DNA from: Fragum whitleyi
Taxonomy: Eukaryota; Mollusca; Bivalvia; Cardiida; Cardiidae
DNA: 64,000 bases
Assembly: GCA_948146395.1 (NCBI GenBank)
Contig: OX411546.1
Location: 18,989,158 to 19,053,157 of the forward strand
Direction of reading: 5' to 3'
Position numbers and translations under genes: made by a program. The notes beneath the pieces were generated by a model. That model saw nothing but the letters and a program-made list of their open reading frames with translations. It was not told the DNA's origin and did no database searches. Each line of letters opens with the position of its first letter. The stretch's first letter is position 1. Shown one piece after another: positions 47,527 through 59,536 of the stretch.

Positions 47527-49394
47527 CTTAGAAAATCAATTTTCTCAAAACCAAATCCAATGACCCCTACTTTAAAATGCATTTCTGTAGTAGAATCATG
47601 TTTGGCAACGCCAAATAAAAAAATCAGGATAACTATTAGTTTAGATCTCAGTCCGAGCGAGCTCCCTTAATGGTAATGGATGTCGTCTAAGCTGGGTCCA
47701 TTAAACTGATGATGCCATTATGTTGCCGCATCAATCATTGGCGCAAAAGATTTCTTTTGTTCTGAGGTAGTACACCCCTAGTAAGAAATTTCAAAGTCTT
47801 CTGAAGACTTCGTAATATTTCGGTGTAACCGTTTTCACAGGGTATAACGTGCCACGCCGACACCAGAAGGTTCGTGGACACCTGATCGATTTTTTCGATC
47901 CGGAACTAACGGTGGAGCAAGTTTTTGACTGATTTGTAAACCAAAATAATGATTTTCATTTCAATTTTTAGTAAAACTGTTGTGATAAGTGGTTCTTCTT
48001 TTAGGAAATAAAAGGAGAGGGTAGCAACTAATCAAAATGATCGAGTTCTAGCCCTAGGAGTGAGTGACTTTGCTTTTTTTTAGGTTTGTCATTAATTATT
48101 TGTCAAACAACCTGACTATTCTTCATTGTTTGTATTTTTCTAAGAGCATTTATGTACCCTCTACACACATACCAAATTTCTCGGCGAAAGATCCACATAA
48201 AGCGAAGATATTCGTACTTTTATGGGCCTGGGTAGCGGAAATTATGATAACAATACACCCCCTGAATTTTTAGAGATTGGAAATCGACACCAGAGTTAAA
48301 AGAATTTGTGATAACTCGACACCTACCACTAAATCATCTATATTCCTCACTAAACGCTCGTGTACTAACCGTTTACGGAGCAGTTTCTGTACATTTCAGC
48401 TTATAAAGGCTCGATGATTAACTTAGGAGCATATTCAAACCAATCCCGTAAATTATAGCACTTATTTTCACCGTTCTGCCTATCATACATTGGACCAAGT
48501 TGGCAACTTTGTTTGAATAATTGTATTCATAAATGCGATTAATGAAACGTTCATAGTCGTTGAATCTCGTGAAATCGTATATCCCCTTCTTTACTTATAT
48601 CGGGTATATGTCGTTTTCATGCGTCCTGTTACTGTTATGTGTGTATTCATTTGCGTCTGAATGAGGAAAAAATATAAGCGGCTGACCTAAAGAGCATATA
48701 TTCAGCTTGCCTACGTGTACAACATGTTGGTCATACTGCGTCATTATAGATTACATTTCATCAAAGGACAATCAAAAGTTGCCTTGCATTCATGATACGA
48801 AAGCGCTCGTCGCGAACAGTTTTTATAGCGAACAGTCTATCTTGAGCGCATCGCACCGCACCGCAAGCGGTTTCCATAAATGACCCGGTTACTAGGCGAC
48901 CAAATGGACTCGACCCAAAGCTTAATCAAAGAAAATACTTTTAGATTTATAAAAAAAAACAACAATTGTTATTCATAGATTTAGCCCTTCAGGTGGTAAA
49001 ATATCCGAACAAAACGAAATCGCGAGATTTTCGAATAAGATCGATAACATTGGTTAAGCTATCCGTTTGCTATGCTAGTCACCTTGCGACGCTGCTAGCC
49101 GATTATTTCAAGCGCCCATAGCAAGTATACCGTTCGGAATAGGAAAGCAAGAAAGTGCTCGCTAACGTTTACAAGCGCTTTGCTTACCTGAAACAGTTTT
49201 GAATGTCTTTGTAGGTCTCGTTTCGGAAAGATTAACGTCTTAACGTTTTCTTGCGAGTGTCAGAAATTATTAGCTTATGTGAATTATTTTTTTCTATACT
49301 TAGAAATGCTTTTTCATTGTCCCTTTTCGCGTAAATACAGCAAAGATTGCGTGACCAAGTTCTCTTTAATTCTTCTATAATTAGTATAAATGCA

Positions 49395-49600
49395 GTTAAT
49401 TACTTCGTGAAATTGAACCATTTCAAAATCACTCGCTCAGCGCTCCAATCGTTCACTCCCAACACTCACCCACTCCATTCAGAAACGCTCCAAAACCACT
49501 AAAGAGATTAGATCAACAACTGCATTCAAAACTAATATAGCCAGGCAAAAGCGCAATTTCACTAACATAATTGAAATTATAAGCGTCTGTTGGTTCTTGG
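49395..49600 (+). mobile_element. Left half of a 'CAGTTAA-AACATCG' MITE
   Basis: Phrases GTTAATTACTTCGTGAAATTG, CACTCGCTCAGCGCTCCAAT, CTCCATTCAGAAACGCTCC and ATAAGCGTCTGTTGG match left halves at 22.4 and 29.9 kb. It is inside the 4.6-kb element. Confidence 0.6.
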
Positions 49601-50954
49601 AGATATAGGAATCCATTTACTTTACTCGGTGGAAGACGGTATATTTCCCGTCAAATGTCACGTGTCCACAATAGATCGTTGGATGGTTAAAAACCCTTGG
49701 GTGACACTCTTTCGAACATGTTATGATTTCTTGTTTCAATGAAAAAAGAAGACTTTTATGGACTTCGCAATTTCTATAGAAACGAAATGGTAATTCTTCT
49801 ATATACGAAATAATGTTCATGCCGTTTACTCCTTTCCTACATTCTTCAAACTTAAATTAGCCTACGCTTATGAATAATATGTCATTTCTGTTATGCCATG
49901 GATTCACCTGGCATTTTCAATAGCTTTTCGATTATTGTCGTTCATTTATTGATGAGAGAAAAATGATGCGTGTCAGATGGTAATGGTCTTATGAAAGTTG
50001 TACGCGGCAAGGCTACACGTTACTAACTGACCTACCTAGAAAATATGGATGGGCGAAAAAATGCAGTCTTTGTCAGGTTTTTGGTAGAGTGCAGACTGGT
50101 ATATTTCTCTCAAATGGCCCTACTTGGGTCATAGCAAGTATACCTCGTTCGCCTTCTTTCGGCTTATATTTTAAAATTAAATCCATTTAATATAATGACT
50201 TGAATATTCGTAATAAATATTGTGTTTGTAAATTTAATCTTGTGTTTGGCAAAATTCTTATTAAGCTAAAATCGAATGAGAAACGGATTTTCTTTGACGC
50301 TTTCCAGCGTGTTAACAATATTTCTATCACTAGGTAATTTCACCACAAACCAGTGTAATTACCACTTTGAATCAAGATTAAAAGATAAAGTGGTATGAGA
50401 CATTTAATCTTGTACCATCATACCGTTGGTGTTATCCTATACCATGATATCATGCGCGAAAGAGATTATCCAAATCAATCCGAAAGTATTCACTTATCGT
50501 CTTATATTATCCATTGAAGAAAAAAGAATAATGGTTCGCTTTATGGTGTGAGATCGATATTCGTCTATATAGGTCTTCGATAATCAACCATCGTTTCGAT
50601 CTGCTTCAATTTAACAATACTTTTGTGATCTTCCCAGTACGAGTATACATGTACTAATTTACCGAAAAAGTTAGAATAACTATGTTCTTGAGCGATGAGT
50701 CTGTAAACGATTTTATGACAAATTTCAAATGTGTCTTCTTGTAATGTAGATTGATATACTTAGGCTGTAGAAAGAATGACGATTTGTGTATGGAATCATA
50801 TCGGTTAATGTTAGTATTTATTAGTAGCTGTGTGCCGTATTTATCCTTGTTGATCCGTATCATTATCATTAATTAAAGGTCTAACGTAGCACAATCGTTC
50901 GTGGTCGCGTCATACGTATCGCGGAGTAGCAAACCACTCTTTTCGAGTATTTTT

Positions 50955-51420
50955 TCTTGATTATATCAACAATTCTGCCCTGTCACGCCCATATTTTGGG
51001 GGTAAATCCAAATTTCTTGGACAACTTAGGAAGACGGTCACCCAAGGTTCATTTCTTTTAAGCTACACTGAAATAGGGCCAAGGGTTTAGGATTAAGAAT
51101 TTAAAAGATTTTAAATCAAAAACGCCCGCCCACAATTCAACAATTCTGCCCTATCACACCCATATTTAGGGGTAATTAAACATTTCTAGAGCAACTTATG
51201 AAGAGGGTCACCCAAAGAACATTCATACCAATTTTCACTAAAATTGGGCCATTGGGTTGGGAGAACGGAATATTTTCAAACATTTCATAGTGAAAACAAG
51301 CCCCGCCCTGACACTTCTATTTTTAGGGTAAATCCAAATTTCTTAACATTTTAAGAAAAGGGTCTCCTAAATAACATTTGTTTTTTTCTCCTAAAATTAA
51401 GAAATTTAAAAGAAAAACAC
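50955..51420 (-). mobile_element. HINE-like core fragment, minus orientation
   Basis: About three units of 165-170 bp recur at about 50,968, 51,138 and 51,300 (CAACAATTCTGCCCT.TCAC.CCCATATTT..GGTAA; GGTCACCCAA). No left or right HINE end is present. Confidence 0.55.
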
Positions 51421-52478
51421 ACACGTTATTTTCAAAGTTCTGAGAGTCTCCTTAAATACCTGAAAATGTTACCTGACTGTAAACAAATCGACGTAGTGCG
51501 ATTAAACTCCAAAATTAAAGATTAGGCCAGCTTCCTCTGATGAAATGTATTCTAAAATGACGTTATAGGTCCAACATTTCATACGGGTAGGCAAGCTGTA
51601 AATATATCTAGGTCAACCGCATTTTTCCTCAATCAGACGCCTTTTTAGACACAAATGAATACACATGTAACAATAACAGAACAAAATGAAAACGCTACAA
51701 AAGCGATATTGGTAAAGAAAGGGAAATACGATTTCCCGAGATTCAATGTCCTATGGCGTTTCATAGATCGCATTTATGAATACAAATATTCAATCGGAGT
51801 TGGCCAACTTGGTCCAATGTATGATGGGCAGAACGGTGAAAATAAGCGCTATAAATTACGGGATTGGTTTGAATATGCCCCTAAATTAATCATCGAGCCT
51901 TTATAAGCTGAAATGTACAGAAGCTGCTCCAAAAACGATAAGTACACGAGCGTTTAGGGAGGAATATAGATGATTTAGTGGTAGGTGTCGAGTTATCACA
52001 AATTCTTTTAACTCTGGTGTCGATTTCCAATCTCTAAAAATTCAGGGGGTGTATTGTTATCATAATTTCCGCTACCCAGGCCCATAAAAGTACGAATATC
52101 TTCGCTTTATGTGGATCTTTCGCCGAGAAATTTGGTATGTGTGTAGAGGATACATAAATGCTCTTAGAAAAATACAAACAATGAAGAATAGTCAGGTTGT
52201 TTGACAAATAATTAATGACAAACCTAAAAAACAAGCAAAGTCACTCACTCCTAGTGGTAGAACTCGCTCATTTTGCTTAGTAGCTACCCTCTCCTTTTAT
52301 TTCCTCAAAGAAGAACAATTTATCTCGACAGTGATACTGAAAATTGAAATGAAAATCATTTTTTTTGGTTTACAAATCAGTCAAAAACTTGCACCACCGT
52401 TAGTTCCGTATCAAAAAAATCGATCAGGTGTCCACGAACCCTCTGGTGTCGGCGTGGCACGTTATACCCTGTGGTTTT

Positions 52479-53220
52479 CTTGGTCATTATTGTAACAGAA
52501 CTGAAAGTCATAAAAGCCTTTTCGGTGAATTGGTACTTACGACATTTAAGCGCTGCAATGACGTAATTAGTGACGAAATTACAACGTCATTATCTTTCGC
52601 TAGCAATGAACGGGAAAAGAGACATCATCCGAGAAAACGCGAGTCATGCCGATTCTTCTGAACTTCCTTCAAGAAAAACAAAAATCGCTTGAGATTGATT
52701 ATCTTTCATTTTTTGAACAACAAAGGCTATATTTCACGATAAGCTCGATTGCCTTTTTTAAATAGGGAAGAAATAAAAGTCGTATACTAAAAACACGATC
52801 ATCGTTTAAAGGTCATTTTAAGTCGCATGAGTCTTAGAAATACCAGTACTAGAAAGAGACACGGTAAAGGATAATAGAATAACAACTACATGATCGGTAG
52901 AGTGGATGCTAGCAAACTATTTAAAGAAATAAAAATAGACGTCTGAGACATCATATTTTAAATCAGGGCTCTAGGTTATAAAACTTTTTTTTCGTGTGCA
53001 TTTGAGAATTTTCTCAAATTTAGAATTCAAATTTATTTATGGACATAAAAGATGATATTAATAAGTTGTTACTTATAACAACTTATTATAGTTATCTTTT
53101 ATTTTCATACAAAATATTAGTATTACATCAGAATCAAGACTTTAATCTCAAGTTGAAATTTTAGAAAATTCTGAGTTGAGAATGAGAACAGTTTTGTAAC
53201 CTCGGGCCCAGAGTATGTTA
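52479..53220. other. Unannotated sequence
   Basis: A fragment TTTTTGAACAACAAAGGCTATATTTCACG at about 52,713 resembles the hairpin of the CRE-MITE family. TGTTACTTATAACAACTTATTATAG-type short palindromes lie near 53,070. Confidence 0.4.
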
Positions 53221-53222
53221 AT

Positions 53223-53318
53223 ATGGCCCGTCGTGCGAATATGTAAGACACTTTCATATTATTCTCTAATAATGGAACTCAAATGGGGTACTTATTCGCA
53301 CGACGGGCTCATTTAGAC
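53223..53318. repeat. Hairpin with GCCCGTCGTGCGAATA arms
   Basis: GGCCCGTCGTGCGAATATG at about 53,224 is the inverted complement of TATTCGCACGACGGGCTC ending near 53,310, with about 55 bp between. Confidence 0.75.
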
Positions 53319-53404
53319 CTCCTGAGTATATACAAGGTCGTTGTGATATCTTTAAGATCACTACGATTTCCTCATAAAACTTTTACATTCGCTAAAGCTC
53401 TTGA

Positions 53405-53520
53405 ATAGACCTTTTCGTGTTTTCTCTTTTCCGGTAGTTCGCGCATGCGCACAAACGCTTCCGGACGGCAAGTGTACTTCCGCATTATTGTTTACATTAG
53501 TAACCTACGTCAATACATAT
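53405..53520. repeat. Left member of a 9.3-kb-spaced inverted repeat
   Basis: ATAGACCTTTTCGTG..CGCATGCGCACAAACGCTTCCGGACGGCAA..GTACTTCCGC..TTGTTTACATTAGTAACCTACGT is the inverted complement, with gaps, of 62,680-62,777. It could be the end of one large element or one of two MITE copies. Confidence 0.75.
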
Positions 53521-53699
53521 CGAGGCGGCAGATTTAAACTAGGTAAAACAGCGTTAAGTATTTCGCGTGTAACAAGACCAATACTCTACGGAAAGTATAA
53601 TTATTCCGGTGTTCTGATTTTCTGAGAACTTAGGGACAAGAATGGTTCTGATTGTTAACAAGCCGACTGCGTGTCCACTGCCCAGCGAGCATATCAACA

Positions 53700-54210
53700 T
53701 TGAAAGTAGTGGAGAGTGAAAAAATATTGGCATACACTTTGAAAAGAATAAAATTAGATAACCACGTGAATACTACTGTGAATCGTGGTAACCAGCGTGT
53801 GGTACTGATCAATAGGTCTTTCAGACACCTAAAAAGTACTTGCATGCATGCTATAGAAAACATTCAAAGGCGATTTACTAAACTTGTTCCTGGACTCGAA
53901 GATTTGCCCTACGAAGATTGTTATACTACAGAAGAAAACGTTTTAATCTCACTCAACTATTTAAACTCATAAAGAATGTTGGTGACTTTCACTGAGTTCT
54001 CTGATTCTCCTAACTGAGGTCAACTGTAATGGTAAAAATCTTGTTTATCCAAGCTCTTTGAAGATAATAAGACTCATCAGTTTTTGTATGTGTGTAATTG
54101 AACTGTGGAACCCATTATAGGAACACATCGTTGCTGCAAAAGCAGTGCTAAGTTTCAAAACTATGTATGACAGATATTACAATCATCTTGAGCATATGTT
54201 AACTGACATT
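53700..54210 (+). pseudogene. Decayed non-LTR retrotransposon reverse-transcriptase tail
   Basis: It encodes RIKLDNHVNTTVNRGNQRVV..LINRSFRHLKSTCMHAIENI and QRRFTKLVPGLEDLPYEDCY. This is the thumb region of many non-LTR reverse transcriptases ('IE.VQRR.TK..PGL..L.YE.RL'), with an internal deletion between RHL and HAIENIQRR. Further on, EHIVAAKAVLSFKTMYDRYY occurs in another frame. Frameshifts and stops show it is dead. Confidence 0.75.
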
Positions 54211-54239
54211 TATCAATAAGCAGCCATCAGCCTACAGTA

Positions 54240-57200
54240 GGCCCTATAATATTAATACATCGGAAGTGGACCAACTTTTATGTACCAGAATTGATGTAGA
54301 AGATGAGACTTGGATCTCAACAAATCTACCGGGACGGAAACAAGTATAATGACAAGTGGAACTTCAGGTGTGAGACAGTTGCCTTTGTACTTGTCCATAG
54401 GTAGGTCTAGCTAAAAGCATGCATGCATGCATGGTTTTATAAATTAACAGATTCTATGTACCCGGTAAGCAAAGTAGCTTTTTTTCAAATTCCTACTTTG
54501 TCAGTAATGTGAATTTTGTTCACATTACTGGGACAGAATTTGTTGAAAGGAGATTCAACTTACAAATGTGTATTTCTTTTTCTATGATTGGCCAAATCAA
54601 TTGAGTTTTTTCCAGGAAAACAATATTAAAAAGACTGCAGATGAAAGGGGTGAGGGCAAATGAACCACTTTTAGATTTGTTACTGAATGACATGTATATG
54701 AAATTTTTCATTTCTTAATTGCTTTCAAGTGTACTCTGATTATTTTCTTTAAGCTTACACTTTGCAAATTTGAACTGATGAGGTTTTTTGCCCATTCAGA
54801 TAAATGTGTAACCAAGATTTCAAGAACTATAAACACTTAAAAGCTATGCATGATTTACGAAAACATTACTTTGTGTTTACTGGGGAACAGCTCAAAAACA
54901 TGTACCTTTCTAGGAAAAAAGAAGATGCTATATCTTTAATTTTTTGTCTTTTTGACATTTAGATAACCCTTTAGAAAGGATCTATCAAGACCATTTCACA
55001 TTTTTTGCAGTAGATGCACATGTTTATTGTGTCTAATGTAAAGTACTATTTTAATTGTATCCATAATGCATGTAATCATGCCATATTTCAGTAGAATAAT
55101 GAATTTGTTATCTGGAAACCCTTACAACAAGGTTTGAAATTTAATTCTCAGTCTTAAAATTGAACTATAAAAGAAACTGATGATTTAAATATCCTTTAGA
55201 TAAATGTACAAATATACATATTGTGGTATAAAAGCTCACACTAGTTCAAGTAAAGTCTTATCGTTATGCATCTTAAAAGGTGCAGATTGAGGGCTAAAGT
55301 CAAAATAATATTTAAAAAATCATCCAAGCAAAAAATATGAAGCCTGGTCATTTAGGATGCTTTGTGCACTCTCCCCCTTGCAGAAATAAGTAACTTAACT
55401 TCAAACATGGTCCCTTGTCATGTCAAGGGTATCTTAAAATTTGCAATATATCATTTCCTAGACAAAATGGAGAAAAAATCCCTTGGTACATACATGATTT
55501 CATATGTGAAGCTCCTTTAGTATCAGAATAGAATATGATGCATCTATACAGGTGAAGTACAGCCAATTATCAGTCGATTCTTCCAAATCATGACTAAATA
55601 CATTAAAATTTCAAGAGACATTTACCATTTTTTTTTATAAATTATCATCACTTATTTTCAAACACTTTACTTGCAACATGTATCTATTAAAGAACAGCCT
55701 TGACAGCTGAACTTGGTATTTGTTCTTCAGGATTATTAAATACTTGGCCTACCAAAAAAAGTATAATTTCGGGTTATGCAACCTTGTGCCAACATGTGAA
55801 GAAAAAGTAGTCCAAGTTTAACACATTCACATATAATCACACCTTCAATTCCAATTAAAAGACAAACCTGTGAAAAGATTGTGGAAATTCAGCAAGAAAT
55901 TGCTCAAAACAAACTGTTTCTTTCACAAAGTTTTCTATAGAAGAAAATAATTTTCAAAACTTCTTCTAATGTCTAGACCAAATCTGAAGTCGGACAAATG
56001 TGAAATTATATTGTCTGGGTATGGGTTAAATCTTAGTTATCAGTGGTCAGGAATCATTTTGGGGTGAGATATTGAGAGAAAAATCATAAAGCAAAATTCA
56101 ATTCAGTAAAGAATTTGTTTGCTCAGTGCAAAACAGTAACTGTTGTAAACTGCCTATAATTATATAGGCAGAAGCAACTGTTTTGCACTTAGCGATTGAT
56201 TTGCCAAAAATTAAAAATCCAAAAATTCTTGAATTTCTCATTGGATTCAGCTTAATGGAATATTTTTACACATGCTTTTCTGAGCCAGAATTATCCCTGG
56301 TGATATTTTTTAACTGTTCACAGAAGAAAAGTTTCTTGTTCAGGAATCATGTTCATGTACTTTGTAATTTCTCTTAGAAGTTAAAATTGGGGGGTAGAGA
56401 GCAGATCTTTTCATTTGCAAATGTCTGAGATAAAGAATTTTTTTTTCTATTGCCATGGAGGTACTAACCAAAAAATCTAACAACATTGTATGAATACACT
56501 AAGCTGATTCATACACAAATTTTTAACTCCTACCCCCCATGAAATGAAAAACAAAATCTGGTAATTTCTTGCAATTTAATGACACAGCATGAAAATGATA
56601 AAGAATTATACCAATTCTAGGACATTTTATGTAGCTATTTTGTGCACAAGTACACATTAAAGCTGTTCATTAAAAATTTTGTTCATGTAGGTATGAAATA
56701 GGGACATACCTAACAGTAAAACATATTTTGAAATACATTAGTTCATTCAAAAACTTGCAAATTACTTGAAAAATGCAAATTAAGTTCCTTTTACCTTGAA
56801 AGGAAAAGGGTAAACACTTTAAAACAAAGAAAAATACTGAGGAAATATTATTTAGGAAAAGGAAGAAACTTTTTTCTTCAAAGATTCCTCCTTTTTCTCA
56901 CAATTTTTGTCAGGCCTGCATACATTCAGCAAGATAAAGTTGTTACTATGACAAGTTTATCATATGCCTGAGTTTGTAAGTCTGTCCCAATATGTCCAAA
57001 CCATATAACTCCTAAAGAGATGAAGAATATGTTTATACAATGTATTTCATGGAGGTATGACACTAAAACTGAACAACAAATATGCAAAGCCAGTTCATAC
57101 ATTATAGGTGTGATTAGGATTTAAGCTTCATACCCACATAAAAACCTTAAATCCACAAAATAAACCTAATAAAAAATGCAATATTGTCAAATTTCAAAGT

Positions 57201-59534
57201 AAAGTTTCAACAAAATGAGGCATCTTTTTTGGTGGGGATGGACTTCTTTGTGCGCAAGCTTAATTTTTTTTCAATGAGGTATGCAAGCAATTTTTTAGCA
57301 AATTGTAAAGCATGCATCTTGACGGACAAACTTTAAAGTAAATTGCTTTTGGATGGATCCCAGAGTAACTTGGCACAATTGTTATCTATCATATGAGCAG
57401 AAAGCCATTTGACACAAATTTTCAGATAGCTCCAGGGTAAAGGTTACAGGTCAAGGTTTTAAATTGAGCTTGTCTGAGGCACTGAATGGTCAAACATTGA
57501 AACTCAGCTTCTGCTGGCTTGACTCAAGTTATATTTGGACAACCATTCTAGTTGTACACTTTTTTGCTTTATTTTCTCAATGATAGCACTCTTTGAAATT
57601 TGTCTAGGAGTTTATTTTTTTCAATGGAAAGATTACATGGGAACAAAAATTTAAACAAAATAGTCAGGTTCTTTTTTCTGTACCAGAGCACACTGTTTTA
57701 CTGTTGTCTGTCTGTCCGTCTGTTGGTCTGTCTGTATGAAAAACTTAAACAAACCATTTAACCTTGCTAAGCACATTCAAGTAAAGCCTATTCAATATGC
57801 AGTGTTAATAATTATTTTGCATGATAATAGATCTCAATGATCAATATCTGAGAATCAAGTTCAAGGTCAATATCATAAATCAAGGTCTAATCAGTTTTCA
57901 AAATGAGACCAAAAATGAAATAACATTGCCTTTTACTTCAAACATATTCAAGATAAAATTCATTCTATTTGGCATGAAGATATGTCTCATTAACAAGCAT
58001 CTGTAGGTATGTCATACTTTAAGAAGAACTGCTCTTATTTAGCATTTACATATTTTCATATGTAGCTGATGCCAAGGCCAAGTTCATGTGACAATTTAGG
58101 TCAAGGTTATCCTTCAAGGTAAAATATCTAAAAATAAAAGTTTTTTAGAAAGCATATTTGTGTTTGCAAACACTTCTTTTCCAACCTGAAACCTACTGTG
58201 CTAGTTCAAAGACATAATTTGTGTTGTCCATATACTTTATTCAACACATTCATCCCATGATTAATTCCAGGTGGTACAGAATATCAAGCACTCAAAAAGT
58301 AATATTTTTGGTTACCCTACCAATAATGTGAAGAATGATTTTCACATAGATTAGATTACCATGTTTCTCCTGATAAACACGCCCGGAAGCTACACCAGAG
58401 ACATAGGTGGATATGTTCCACAGATGAGACATTACTTAAAATAGATATGTGTAAACCAATAAAAATTAATTTACCTTAAAAGAACCATCTGTCAAGTGAG
58501 AAAAAAATAAGTCCAAAAGGTCTACAACTTCATTTTTGGTTTGAATGACCTGACTTTACATAGAAATAAATGTTTGGTAAGACTTTCATTTCTAAGTGCG
58601 CCAAATTGAAAATTATGTCTTTTTTTATAGAATCACCAAATTTTCATAGAAATATAAAGAAGGAAACACAGACAATCTTCCTTTACAAGGCATTTAGCAT
58701 TTTACACATTTCAAGATATAAATCTTTAAAAATCTGTTCCTCTATAGGTTAGACCTGATTATGTACTTGTAGCTTTGGTGTAGGTTTTCTGTCATTATGG
58801 TTGAATTAAAGCCCTGAGATCAAAATAAGCCTAGCGAATATGTACAGTGCCATAGATATCTCTCTCAAAGGCTTTGCCATCAGTTATGATCTAGTTATCT
58901 TTTGCTGAGTGATTATTTGTGCTATTCCTTAAGATAGTCATAATAATGATTAAAATAGTCCTACTTGCCTTTGCAATGTATATTTTTTTATTGTTTTGGT
59001 TAAAAATTGAGCTTTAGTCATATGATAACTTGGTTGCACTCTTAAAAGAATTGTCAAGTGCATGCACTTACATTAGAGCAACTTGAAGTACTTATAAGTG
59101 GCTCTTTAAGTTTTGAAAGAAATAAAATTCAAATTATTGTCATCACCTTGGTAGTTTTGTATGAATTTGATTTGTTGTAAATTTTGGTTTTGTGGTAGTT
59201 CTCCGATATTGAATCGGCTAATAAATGTTTTGGAAACTTCAATGGCTTCAACTTGAATGGTCCTGGCCAGATCGTTTTAAGTTCTTTGGCCTAATCCCAC
59301 TTGATTCCACTTCCCTCCCATTAATAATCAGTATTTATTGTCTGGGAGTAAAGTTACCCATGAGAAGTAAGGGTAAAAACGACATCATATAGTCGTAAAA
59401 GTACCTTTATACACCTCTGTAAACCATTAGAATCCCGTGAAATGCCTGTGCTATGATATCCCAGATTCCAGCGAACAGCGGCTGTAATTTGAGTTCTGAG
59501 ATTGATTTTTACATGTCACGGTCTAATTATGCCT
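54240..59534. other. About 5.3 kb of unique-looking A+T-rich sequence, no gene recognised
   Basis: No frame longer than about 65 codons and no HINE, SINE or CAGTTAA-family sequence. One hairpin MITE lies at 56,118-56,197. Several AAGGTCAAGG/GGTCAAGGTT phrases (about 57,430, 57,860 and 58,080) and a TCTGTCTGTCCGTCTG run (57,706-57,735) occur. Composition and lack of repeats would fit a very long 3' UTR, a non-coding RNA or transposon interior; I cannot decide. Confidence 0.4.
56118..56197. repeat. Hairpin MITE, copy 3 of 3
   Basis: Arms GCTCAGTGCAAAACAGTAAC..AACTGCCTATA and TATAGGCAGAAGCAACTGTT..TTGCACTTAGC. Same family as 3,845 and 22,898. Confidence 0.7.
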
Positions 59535-59536
59535 TA

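Larger units (their letters stand above)
47836..52473. mobile_element. 4.6-kb element with arms of about 0.95 kb, CAC ends and 5-bp target duplication
   Basis: It begins CACAGGGTATAACGTGCCAC and ends GTGGCACGTTATACCCTGTG. GTTTT is directly repeated at 47,831-47,835 and 52,474-52,478. Arms are complementary from 47,836 to about 48,780 and from about 51,520 to 52,473, roughly 90% identical near the ends. Frames 48,064-48,273 (+), 52,034-52,234 (-) and 51,655-51,906 (+) lie inside the arms and mirror each other. No transposase is visible between the arms, so it is non-autonomous. Confidence 0.87.

Noticed and set aside
47836..52473. Calling the 4.6-kb element a Transib/ProtoRAG transposon
   Set aside because: Only the CAC terminus and 5-bp duplication agree; the heptamer and nonamer consensus and any RAG-like protein are absent. 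Kept only as a lead.
54203..54349. Open stretch ending in ..TWISTNLPGRKQV and a stop, as a 3' coding exon
   Set aside because: It has no recognisable family and no clear acceptor, and it overlaps the tail of a decayed retrotransposon in another frame.
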